Source: Sphaerimonospora cavernae (GTDB lineage: Bacteria; Actinomycetota; Actinomycetes; Streptosporangiales; Streptosporangiaceae). From it: a DNA stretch of 64,000 bases. Position numbers and translations under genes: made by a program. The notes beneath the pieces are model-generated. The model was not told the origin of the DNA. It was given only the letters and a program-made list of their open reading frames with translations, and ran no database searches. Shown piece by piece: positions 51,490 to 59,502 of the stretch. Within the stretch, counting starts at the first letter, position 1; every line of letters starts with the position of its first letter. The stretch spans positions 186,001 to 250,000 of the forward strand of contig NZ_JBHMQT010000032.1 of the NCBI RefSeq assembly GCF_042435035.1, given 5' to 3'.

Positions 51490-52379
51490 GTCCCCTCCTC
51501 TCCGGCCGCTTCGACGGCGGCGCTGCGCAGCGCCCGTACGGCGAGCACGCCGGTGAGATGCCGGCGGTAGTCGGCGGTCGCGTGGATGTCCGCTTCCGGC
51601 TCGATCCGGTCCCGTACGGCGGCCGCCGCCGCGGCCCAGTCGGCGGACGCCGCCGGACGTCCCCCACATGCATCGGCGACGTCCACGACCACCGGGATCG
51701 GACCCACGCTGACGCAGGCGACCCGGGCCGCCACGATGCGGAAGTCCTCGTCCAGCGTCACCGCGGCCGCCACCCCCGCCATCGCGTAGTCGCCGTGCCG
51801 CCTTGCCACCTCGCAGAACGCGGTGCCCGACCGCGGCGGCAGCGCGGGGAAGAACGCGGAGACGGCGAGCTCCCCCGGTGCCGCGGCCGACTCCATCGGC
51901 CCGGTGAAGAACTCCGCCGCCGCCACCTCGCGCTCGCCGCCCCGGTGCGCGAGCCGTACGGAACCTCCGAGCAGGGCGAGGACCGCGGGCAGCTCGGCGG
52001 AGGGGTCGGCGTGTACGAGGCTGCCGACCACGGTTCCCCGGTTGCGGATCACCGGATGGGCGACCAGGCGCAGCGCCTGGCCCAGCAGCGGCTGGACGGC
52101 CGCGGCCGGGGCGGACCGCTCGACGGCCGCGTGCCGGGCCAGTGCGCCCACGCGGACCCCGCCGGGTCCGGCCTCGACCGTGGCCAGCCCTATGTCCGGT
52201 CCGGTCAGCCGGTTGATGTCGACGAGGTGCGCCGGCGCGGCCAACCGCATGTTGAGCAGCGGGATCAGGCTCTGGCCGCCCGCCAGGACCTTGCCGCCGT
52301 CCGGGCCGACCCGGGCGAGGACGTCGAGCGCCTCATCCAGGTCGGCCGGGGCGTGATAGTCGAACGGAGACGGTTTCAC
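51486..52379 (-). CDS. Molybdenum hydroxylase FAD (medium) subunit
   Basis: 297 residues from GTG 52379. The FAD-binding motif AGGQSLIPLLNMRLA and the second flavin motif RNRGTVVGSLVHADPSAELPAVL mark a CoxM-type subunit. It passes electrons onward, probably to quinone through CoxG-type tethering. Order permease-M-S-L with 4-bp overlaps M/S and S/L; 48 bp after the permease stop. Confidence 0.92.
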   Translation of the reverse strand: MKPSPFDYHAPADLDEALDVLARVGPDGGKVLAGGQSLIPLLNMRLAAPAHLVDINRLTGPDIGLATVEAGPGGVRVGALARHAAVERSAPAAAVQPLLGQALRLVAHPVIRNRGTVVGSLVHADPSAELPAVLALLGGSVRLAHRGGEREVAAAEFFTGPMESAAAPGELAVSAFFPALPPRSGTAFCEVARRHGDYAMAGVAAAVTLDEDFRIVAARVACVSVGPIPVVVDVADACGGRPAASADWAAAAAAVRDRIEPEADIHATADYRRHLTGVLAVRALRSAAVEAAGEEGT

Positions 52380-52427
52380 CGGCTCGGGACCCCCTGCTCG
52401 ATCGGCCGGGGCTCGATCGGCCAGGGC

Positions 52428-53822
52428 TCAGCCCGTCGCCGCATCCTGTTCTGAGTCCTGTCCGGAGTCCCGTTCGAGTCCGATCCCTCCACCGGAGGCC
52501 TCCTTCGCCGTTCTGCGCGCGATGGCGCGGAGCAGGTGATATCCACCAAGTACCACGATGGTGCCGAACGCGATGCCGGCCAGCGAGAAGTCGCCGGTGA
52601 CCTGGTGGGAGACCGGGCCGATGGCGAGGATGATGCCCGCGCCGACCGGCACCATGTTGATCGGGTCGGCGAAGTCCACCCGGTTCTCGACCCAGATCTT
52701 CGCGCCGAGCATGCCGATCATGCCGTAGAGGATGACCGTGATGCCGCCGAGCACGCCGCCGGGTGTGGCCGCGACGAGCGCGCCGAACTTCGGGCACAGG
52801 CCGAACAGGATCGCGACGATCGCCGCGACGTAGTAGGCGGCGGTCGAGTAGACCCGGGTCGCCGCCATGACGCCGATGTTCTCGGCGTAGGTGGTGGTCG
52901 GCGAGCCGCCGACCGCGCTGGCGAGCACGGTGCCGACGCCGTCGGCCGCGATGGCCTTGCCCATGTGGGGGTCGACGTCGGCGCCGGTCATCTCACCGAC
53001 GGCCTTGACATGGCCGACGTTCTCCGCGATCAGGGCGATCACCGCGGGCAGCACGAGCACGACCGCCGACACCTGGAAGGTCGGCGCGTGGAAGTTCGGC
53101 AGGCCGATCCAGTCGGCGTCGATCACGCTCTGGAAGCTCACCCGGGGGTGCGTGTCGATCTCGCCGATGCCCGCGTTGAATGCGGTGATGTTCCCGAAGA
53201 CCTTGTCCACGGCCCAGGACAGGACGTAACCGAAGACCAGCCCGAGCAGGATGCCGATCCGGCCCAGGAACCCGCGGAACAGCACGATGATCAGGAACGT
53301 CGCGATCATGGTGATCAGGGCGATCCAGGGGTCCTGCGGCCAGTAGGTTTCGGCCACCACGAAGGCGAGACCGAAGCCGATCAGCATGACCACCGCGCCG
53401 GTCACCACCGGCGGGAAGATCCGGTTGATGATCTGGGCGCCGAGGAAGTGGACCGCCACACCGATGGCGATGACCACCACGCCGACGACGAGGATCGCGC
53501 CGGTGACCGTGGCGCTGTCGCCTCCGGCCGCGCGGATGGCGACCACGCCGCCGACGAACGCGGCCGAACTGCCGACGTAGCTGGGGATCTTGCCCTGCAC
53601 GATGAGCAGGAAAATGATCGTCGCGACACCCGACATCATCACGGCGATGTTGGGGTCGAGTCCCATTACCAAGGGGAACACGAACGTGGCGCCGAACATC
53701 GCGATGACGTGCTGGGCGCCGATGCCGACCGTGCGCGGCCAGCTCAGTCGCTCGTCGGGCTTTACTACCTCACCCGGCGCCAGGTTTCTCCCGTCGCCGT
53801 GTACTTTCCATTTCAGAGCCAT
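52428..53822 (-). CDS. NCS2 nucleobase permease, UraA (uracil) type
   Basis: 464 residues, about 14 transmembrane segments. Two substrate-site signatures read like UraA: AENVGHVKAVG near 266 and PTTTYAENIGVMAATRVYS near 312, the Glu residues that bind uracil. Xanthine and urate carriers normally have QN-type motifs there, so uracil or thymine transport is the better call. It imports the substrate with protons. It is cotranscribed with the molybdenum hydroxylase genes and lies 109 bp after pucR on the same strand, which suggests uptake of the compound this enzyme oxidises. Confidence 0.88.
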   Translation of the reverse strand: MALKWKVHGDGRNLAPGEVVKPDERLSWPRTVGIGAQHVIAMFGATFVFPLVMGLDPNIAVMMSGVATIIFLLIVQGKIPSYVGSSAAFVGGVVAIRAAGGDSATVTGAILVVGVVVIAIGVAVHFLGAQIINRIFPPVVTGAVVMLIGFGLAFVVAETYWPQDPWIALITMIATFLIIVLFRGFLGRIGILLGLVFGYVLSWAVDKVFGNITAFNAGIGEIDTHPRVSFQSVIDADWIGLPNFHAPTFQVSAVVLVLPAVIALIAENVGHVKAVGEMTGADVDPHMGKAIAADGVGTVLASAVGGSPTTTYAENIGVMAATRVYSTAAYYVAAIVAILFGLCPKFGALVAATPGGVLGGITVILYGMIGMLGAKIWVENRVDFADPINMVPVGAGIILAIGPVSHQVTGDFSLAGIAFGTIVVLGGYHLLRAIARRTAKEASGGGIGLERDSGQDSEQDAATG

Positions 53823-53900
53823 ATGAAGCCCCTTCGGGTAACGGGCCGTGGGCCGGTGGCCACCCGCACTCGACCGTTTGGGGCACTTTAGGTCTGGCCG

Positions 53901-53918
53901 TGCCCATAGACATGGGCA
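53901..53918. repeat. Palindrome TGCCCAT-agac-ATGGGCA between pucR and permease
   Basis: Perfect 7-bp arms in the 109-bp gap. It is either a weak terminator after pucR or an operator for the permease operon; the same TGGGCA/TGCCC half sites recur next to the pucR start (55525-55539). Confidence 0.5.
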
Positions 53919-53931
53919 TGATCTGCCAAAC

Positions 53932-55524
53932 TCAGATGCCCCGCATGCGCAGTACGTGCAGTGCCAGCGTGAGGTTGAGCCGGAGGTGGGCGTCCTCGGT
54001 GAAGCTGCCCAGCATGCGTTCCAGCTTCCCGATGCGGTAGCGCAGCGTGTTGTAGTGGAAGTGCAGCCGACGGGCTGTCTCCGCCACGTTGAGGTTGGTG
54101 TCGAGCAGCATCTGCAGGGTGCGCCGCAGGTCGGCGTTCTCGGCGTCGTCGTCCCCGGCCAGTGAGCCCAGCGTCTCGCGCACGAACGCGTGCAACTCGC
54201 CCGTGTCGTTCACCAGCGACAGCAGCCGGTAGACGCCCAGCTCGTCGAAGTGGGCGACCGCCCCCGCGCCGTGGAGCTGGCGGCCCACCCGCGCGGCCTT
54301 CAGGGCCTGGCCGTACGCCCCCGGGATCGCGTCGACCCCGTCGGCGACACGACTGAGACCGGTGGAGAACGTGCCGTCGCAGACGGCGGCGAGCGCTTCG
54401 CGGGCGAGCCTGGTCGTGTCCACCGCGGCACCGACGACCGCGACCACCTCGTGTGAGAACCCGGCCACCGCGCCGCGCGGGTCGTGCCTGCGGACGGCCG
54501 CCTGCCAGGCGGCGAGCATGCGGTCCTGGACCGGCCGGTCCTCGGCGTCCGGGTCGAGCTCGGCCACCACGACGCCGACCCGGCGCTCCAGGTCCCAGCC
54601 GAACCCCCTGGCCCGCTCGGCCACCCTGGTCCCGCCCCGGCCGGTGAGCACGTCCCTGAGGAAGTCGGCACGGTACTTGCTCTCGACCGCGGTGACCGCC
54701 TCCTGCCGGGTGATGACCAGGGCGGCGACGGTCGCCGCGCGTTCGAGCAGCCCTATGTCGCTGGGGGTGAGCGGACCGGCCGCGCCGTACGCGATGATCT
54801 TGCCGTGGTGGTGGCCCCCGGCGACCACCGGCACCGCGGTGCAGCGCCCGCCGCCGGACGTCCCGCTCTCGCGCGGCACGACCAACTCCTCGCGCAGCAG
54901 CGCCACCTGATCGGCCTCCCCCGCCGTGGCGAGGATCCGGCCGGAGATGTCGACCATGGCCACGGCCACCTGAAGCAACCCGGCCACCTCGGCTGCCACC
55001 TCGCGCATCCCGCCCCCGGCGAGCACGATCTGCACGAGCGCACGGTGTGCCTCCTCCGCGCGCGCGAGGGTCGCGGCCTGGCGGTTGAGAATGTCGGTGA
55101 GCACCTGGTTGAGGATGTCGTCGAAGGCGACGTCGTTGGGAAGCAGGATCAGCGGGAAACCGAGCCGGTCGGCCTGCTCGACCATCTCGCCGGGCAGTTC
55201 GTCCAGATAGCGCCCGAGCTTGATCGCCAGCGCGGCCAGGCCGCGTTCGTCGAGATCCGCCACCAGGCGGTCCAGCGACTGCGGGGTGTTGCGCAGCGGA
55301 TAGCCGGTGGTGAGCAGCAGTTCGTGCGGCTTCACCCAGGCGAGGATGTCCGGCACCTCCATGACGTTGAGCCGCTGGACGATGCGGTCCAGGCCGCTCC
55401 GCCCCGCGATCAGCCGGGCCTCCGCGAGAGTCGACACCCCCAGCACCTCGCCGACGGACACTCCGTACAGGATCGTTCCGGTGCTGGCCAGACGCATCGC
55501 CGGAGGAGCCGGATCGTTCTTCAT
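53932..55524 (-). CDS. PucR-family transcriptional activator
   Basis: 530 residues. N-terminal PucR sensor domain (about 20-140: VSVGEVLGVSTLAEARLIAGRSGLDRIVQRLNVMEVPDILAWVKPHELLLTTGYPL), a middle CdaR/GGDEF-like region (about 290-410), and a C-terminal HTH_30 (LRRTLQMLLDTNLNVAETARRLHFHYNTLRYRIGKLERML). PucR in Bacillus controls purine catabolism; relatives control other nitrogen-source pathways. No ribosome site precedes the ATG, and ACAAT lies seven bases upstream, so the message may be leaderless. It stands at the centre of a divergent island and probably senses the imported nucleobase or a product. Confidence 0.9.
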   Translation of the reverse strand: MKNDPAPPAMRLASTGTILYGVSVGEVLGVSTLAEARLIAGRSGLDRIVQRLNVMEVPDILAWVKPHELLLTTGYPLRNTPQSLDRLVADLDERGLAALAIKLGRYLDELPGEMVEQADRLGFPLILLPNDVAFDDILNQVLTDILNRQAATLARAEEAHRALVQIVLAGGGMREVAAEVAGLLQVAVAMVDISGRILATAGEADQVALLREELVVPRESGTSGGGRCTAVPVVAGGHHHGKIIAYGAAGPLTPSDIGLLERAATVAALVITRQEAVTAVESKYRADFLRDVLTGRGGTRVAERARGFGWDLERRVGVVVAELDPDAEDRPVQDRMLAAWQAAVRRHDPRGAVAGFSHEVVAVVGAAVDTTRLAREALAAVCDGTFSTGLSRVADGVDAIPGAYGQALKAARVGRQLHGAGAVAHFDELGVYRLLSLVNDTGELHAFVRETLGSLAGDDDAENADLRRTLQMLLDTNLNVAETARRLHFHYNTLRYRIGKLERMLGSFTEDAHLRLNLTLALHVLRMRGI

Positions 55525-55561
55525 GGGCAGATTGTGCCCGACCGACCTTCCTGGCAGGAAG
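55525..55561. promoter_or_regulatory. Candidate PucR operators in the divergent gap
   Basis: GGGCA-gattg-TGCCC (55525-55539) and CTTCCTG-g-CAGGAAG (55547-55561) are perfect palindromes just upstream of pucR, in the 150-bp region shared with the divergent DUF2877-fdrA-DUF1116 genes. The remainder of the gap has GCCAA...TTGGC arms (55563-55587) and the GGAGGGGAGG ribosome site. Confidence 0.5.
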
Positions 55562-55674
55562 AGCCAAGCATTCGCCGGACTGTTGGCATCTTTCCCCGTA
55601 CGGGCTCCGCCGGTGGCGCTTTAGCGTCGGCAGCAGATGGCCGAGGTGTCCCGGCCGGCAGGAGGGGAGGTCCG

Positions 55675-56571
55675 GTGACCGTTGGCACGCGCCCGCGGAG
55701 GGTGACGCGGGTGACCGGGGCGGCCAGCGCCGCCCTGCGCTCCACACTGGAGTCGCCGCGCCGGCCCGCCCGCGTGCTGGCGGCCTTCCCGCTCGCGGTC
55801 TACCTGGAGGTCAGGAGCGAGGCAGAACCGCACGTCATCGCGGTCGTCACCGGAGAGGCCAGCCGGCTGCCCAACGCGGTCGTGCTGACCGAGCCGCTCG
55901 ACGGACTCTCCTCGGGCGACGAGGGCTGGGCGGGCGACGGAACCGTCGGGATCGGCGGGCTGGAGGTCGGGGTCCGCCGGTGGTGGGACCCGGCGCCGCC
56001 GTTGGGCGCCGCCGATCCGGTACGGCTGCCCGCCGCCCTGGCCGTGCTCGACGAGATCGGCGCCAGGTCGCCCCGGCGGCCGGGGCTGGACCCGGCCGGA
56101 GCCCCGGCCCTGCTGGCGCGGGGCTGCCTGTCCGGCTCCCTGGTGGACGGTGTCACGGCCGCCGAGGGACTCATCGGACTCGGCCCGGGACTGACCCCGA
56201 GCGGCGACGACATGCTGTCGGGGCTGCTGGTCACGCTGCGGCACCTCGGCCGGGCCGCGGACGCACCCGGTGCCGTGCGGCTGGCCGACTGGCTCGCGGC
56301 CGCGGTGACCTACGACGCCCGCACCCGGACGACGCCGATCTCGGCCACCCTGCTCCACTGCGCCGCCCACGGTCAGGCCGGCTCGGAGGTGCTGGGGGTG
56401 CTGCGCGGCGTCGCAGGTCTCCAGCCGCTGGAGCCCGCGGTCCACCGTCTGCTCCGCCTCGGCCACACCTCGGGCGCCGACATGCTGCTGGGCATCCGCA
56501 TCGGCCTGTCCGCCGTCATCGCCGAGGCCGCCCCATCCGAGGCCGTCGTGTCCGGGAAGGAGCGTTCTTGA
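55675..56571 (+). CDS. DUF2877 protein (YlbF/AllH-like), carbamoyltransferase complex component
   Basis: 298 residues from GTG 55675 behind GGAGGGGAGG; the open frame upstream overlaps pucR and is spurious. DUF2877 hallmarks: GLIGLGPGLTPSGDDMLSGLL and the C-terminal GHTSGADMLLGI. In E. coli the homologue YlbF, with FdrA and YlbE, was recently assigned to oxamate carbamoyltransferase. It is the first gene of a tightly coupled three-gene operon (TTGA overlap with fdrA). Here the complex may act on a different ureido acid. Confidence 0.85.
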   Translation: MTVGTRPRRVTRVTGAASAALRSTLESPRRPARVLAAFPLAVYLEVRSEAEPHVIAVVTGEASRLPNAVVLTEPLDGLSSGDEGWAGDGTVGIGGLEVGVRRWWDPAPPLGAADPVRLPAALAVLDEIGARSPRRPGLDPAGAPALLARGCLSGSLVDGVTAAEGLIGLGPGLTPSGDDMLSGLLVTLRHLGRAADAPGAVRLADWLAAAVTYDARTRTTPISATLLHCAAHGQAGSEVLGVLRGVAGLQPLEPAVHRLLRLGHTSGADMLLGIRIGLSAVIAEAAPSEAVVSGKERS

Positions 56572-58007
56572 ACGATCTGGTGGAAGTCCGCGCCGGGGTC
56601 TACCGCGACTCGGTGAGCCTGATGCGCGTGAGCCGGGCGCTGACCGCCCGGCCGGGGGTGAGCGTCGGCCTCGTCGCGATGGCCACCGCGCTCAACGTCG
56701 AGATGGCCCGCGACCTCGGCTTCGCCGTACCCGGCACCGCGACGCCGGGAGACCTGCTCGTCGCGATCAGGGCCGGGTCCGCCGACGACCTGGCGGATGC
56801 CGCCGCCGACCTGGAGTCGCACCTGGCCGAACGGGCTTCGGCGGCCGGATCCGGTGGAGCCCGGACCGAGGGGGCGCGGCCCGGTGACACGCTCCCCCGC
56901 ACCGTGCGCTCGGCGGTCAGATCGGCGCAGGCGTCCGCGACCCCCGCGGCCCTGGCCCTCGTCAGCGTCCCCGGGGAGCACGCCTTCGCCGAGGCGATGG
57001 ACGCGGTGGCGGCCGGGCTGTCGGTCATGATCTTCAGCGACAACATGCCGATCGAGCAGGAGATCCTGCTCAAGGACCGGGCCCGTGAGCGGGGCGTCCT
57101 CGTGATGGGACCCGACTGCGGCACCGCGGTGATCGGCGGCGCGGGCCTGGGCTTCGCCAACGTGCTGCGGCCCGGCCCGGTCGGCGTGGTCGCCGCCTCC
57201 GGCACCGGCGCCCAGCAGGTGACGAGCCTGCTCGACCTCGCAGGGGTGGGGGTCGGCCACGTGCTCGGTGTGGGCGGCCGGGACCTGTCCGCCGAGGTCG
57301 GCGGACGCTCCACGGTCCAGGCGCTGCGCGCGCTCGACGCGGACCCCGCGACCGAGCTCATCGTGCTGATCTCCAAACCGCCCGCTCCTGAGGTGGCCCG
57401 GGCCGTACGGGACCTGAGCCTCACCAAGCCGATCGTCGCCGCGCTGCTCGGGCCGGGCCAGGACGACCTGACGGCAGCGGCCGGGAAGGTGCTCAGCACG
57501 CTCGGCGTCCCCGTCCCCGGGTGGCCGCACTGGCCGGCCCCGCGGCCGCTACCGGGCGGCGGGCCGCTGCGCGGGCTCTACTGCGGCGGCACGCTCTGCA
57601 CGGAGGCGGAACTGATCACGCGGGCGACGCCCGCCCGGGAAACCGTCGAGTTCACCGACTTCGGCGCGGACGAGTACACCCGTGGCCGCGCGCACCCGAT
57701 GATCGACCCGGCACTGCGTCTTGAGGCGCTCGCCGCCGTGGACCGCGGCGTGGTGCTGCTCGACGTCGTGCTGGGTCACGGCGCCGACCCCGACCCGGCC
57801 GCTTCGCTGGCGCCCGAGCTCGCGCGGGCGGCCGTCCGGGGCGTGGCCGCCGTGGTCGCGCTGGTCGGCACCGACGGCGACCCGCAGGGCCTGCGCGCCC
57901 AGGCCGCCCGGCTGAACGAGGCCGGCGCCGCCGTGTTCACCTCCAACGCGGCGGCGGCCCGCCACGCCGCGCGCCTGGCCGTACCCCTGACCGGAGGAGC
58001 GGTATGA
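56568..58007 (+). CDS. fdrA: FdrA-family protein (AllF-like), carbamoyltransferase complex component
   Basis: 479 residues from TTG 56568 (GGAAGGAG five bases upstream), shorter than E. coli FdrA (about 555). The fold resembles succinyl-CoA synthetase alpha/CoA-ligase: GPDCGTAVIGGAGLGFANV, AASGTGAQQVTSLLDLAGVG, GVGGRDLSAEVGG, then a second domain YCGGTLCTEAELI and AHPMIDPALRLE. No CoA ligase activity is proven; current evidence from E. coli is for phosphorolysis of oxalurate to oxamate and carbamoyl phosphate together with the two neighbours. Middle gene of the operon, coupled on both sides by 4-bp overlaps. Confidence 0.87.
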   Translation: MNDLVEVRAGVYRDSVSLMRVSRALTARPGVSVGLVAMATALNVEMARDLGFAVPGTATPGDLLVAIRAGSADDLADAAADLESHLAERASAAGSGGARTEGARPGDTLPRTVRSAVRSAQASATPAALALVSVPGEHAFAEAMDAVAAGLSVMIFSDNMPIEQEILLKDRARERGVLVMGPDCGTAVIGGAGLGFANVLRPGPVGVVAASGTGAQQVTSLLDLAGVGVGHVLGVGGRDLSAEVGGRSTVQALRALDADPATELIVLISKPPAPEVARAVRDLSLTKPIVAALLGPGQDDLTAAAGKVLSTLGVPVPGWPHWPAPRPLPGGGPLRGLYCGGTLCTEAELITRATPARETVEFTDFGADEYTRGRAHPMIDPALRLEALAAVDRGVVLLDVVLGHGADPDPAASLAPELARAAVRGVAAVVALVGTDGDPQGLRAQAARLNEAGAAVFTSNAAAARHAARLAVPLTGGAV

Positions 58008-59434
58008 CCCTCTCGATGCTGAACGGCGAACCCCATGTGATCACGGTGGGCGCCGAGATCCTCGGCGAGGCTCTGGACCGGCAGGCCGTGCCCAGGACCG
58101 GGGTGGACTGGCGGCCGCCGATGGCCGGGGTGGCCGCCGACGTCCTGGCCGGGGTGCTGGCCGACCCGCGCCGTGAGCTCGCCAACGAGACCGCCGTGGG
58201 CAGGCTGCTGTCCGCCCGGCCCCGGCTCGTCGGGGTACGACCGGCCCGCGAGGTGCTCGGCCTGGAACCGGGCACGTTCTTCCACGCCGGCCCGCCCATC
58301 ACCTGGGACCGGGCCTCCGGCCCGTTGCGGGGCGCGCTGATCGGCGCGATGCTCTTCGAGGGCCTGGCCCGCACGCCGGAGGAGGCCGAGGCGGCGCTGG
58401 CGGCGGCCACCGGCCCGGACGGGGGCGCGGGAAACGGCCGCGGCGTCACGCTCGACTCCTGCCACCACCATCGCGCGGTCGGGCCGATGGCGGGCGTGGT
58501 CAGCCCGTCGATGTGGATGCTGGAGGTCGCCGACGACGAGCACGGCGGCACCGCGTACTGCTCGCTCAACGAGGGCCTGGGCAAGGTGCTGCGGTACGGC
58601 GCGTACGGCCCCGAGGTGATCGACCGCCTCCGCTGGATGGGCGAGGTGCTGGGGCCGGCGCTCCGCGCGGCGCTGGAGCGGTGCGGGCCGATCGATCTGC
58701 GGTCGCTGACCGCACAGGCCCTGCAGATGGGCGACGAGTCGCACAACCGCAACCGGGCGGCCACCTCGCTGCTGGTCCGCGAGATCGCCCCCGCCGTCGT
58801 GGAGGCGGCGCCGGACCGGGCCGCCGAAGTACTCCGTTTCATCAACGGAAACGATCATTTCTTCCTCAATGCGGGAATGGCCGCGGCGAAAGTAAGCGCC
58901 GACGCGGCCAGGAACGTTCCCGGTTCCAGCCTCGTCGTGGCCATGGCACGCAACGGGACCGATTTCGGGATTCAGATATCCGGGCTGGGCGACCGCTGGT
59001 TCACCGGCCCCGCCGGGGTGCCGGACGGCCTGTACCTCGGCGCGTACGGCCCGGCCGACGCCAACCCCGACATCGGTGACTCCACCATCACGGAGACGAC
59101 CGGGCTGGGCGGGTTCGCGATGGCGGCCGCCCCGGCGATCGTACGGTTCGTCGGCGGCGACGTCGCGGACGCGGTGACCGCCACGACCTCGATGTACGAG
59201 ATCACGCTGGCCGAGCACCCGGCGTACCAGATCCCCGCTCTCGGCTTCCGCGGCACCCCCGTCGGGATCGACGTCACACTGGTGGCGCGCACCGGACTGC
59301 TGCCGGTCGTCAACACCGGGATCGCCGGGCGCGTGGCCGGGACCGGTCAGGTGGGCGCCGGTCTGGTGAGCCCGCCCGCCGAGGCGTTCACCACCGCACT
59401 GGAAGCGCTGGCCGAAGCGCTGAATTCCCCTTGA
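58004..59434 (+). CDS. DUF1116 protein (YlbE/AllG-like), carbamoyltransferase complex component
   Basis: 476 residues; GGAGGAGCGGT precedes the ATG, which overlaps the fdrA stop (ATGA). Family motifs: GVDWRPPMAG, NGRGVTLDSCHHHRAVGPMAGVVSPSMW, CSLNEGLGKVLRYGAY, MGDESHNRNRAATSLL, and SLVVAMARNGTDFGIQISGLGDRWFTGPA. With FdrA and DUF2877 it completes the set assigned in E. coli to oxamate carbamoyltransferase. The carbamate kinase that would use the carbamoyl phosphate lies at 25 kb in this window, beside a barbiturase-family gene. Confidence 0.87.
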   Translation: MTLSMLNGEPHVITVGAEILGEALDRQAVPRTGVDWRPPMAGVAADVLAGVLADPRRELANETAVGRLLSARPRLVGVRPAREVLGLEPGTFFHAGPPITWDRASGPLRGALIGAMLFEGLARTPEEAEAALAAATGPDGGAGNGRGVTLDSCHHHRAVGPMAGVVSPSMWMLEVADDEHGGTAYCSLNEGLGKVLRYGAYGPEVIDRLRWMGEVLGPALRAALERCGPIDLRSLTAQALQMGDESHNRNRAATSLLVREIAPAVVEAAPDRAAEVLRFINGNDHFFLNAGMAAAKVSADAARNVPGSSLVVAMARNGTDFGIQISGLGDRWFTGPAGVPDGLYLGAYGPADANPDIGDSTITETTGLGGFAMAAAPAIVRFVGGDVADAVTATTSMYEITLAEHPAYQIPALGFRGTPVGIDVTLVARTGLLPVVNTGIAGRVAGTGQVGAGLVSPPAEAFTTALEALAEALNSP

Positions 59435-59502
59435 CCGCCAATTGACTCTAGTATCGGTGGTCAGCCTCAGAAAATCCGGCGGTGAATTGGGGACCATTTC
59501 TG

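Noticed and set aside
48617..52379. Reading the M-S-L genes as aerobic carbon monoxide dehydrogenase
   Set aside because: The large-subunit loop reads PYRGAGR, not the AYxCSFR of true CO dehydrogenases, and the genes are joined to a uracil-type permease.
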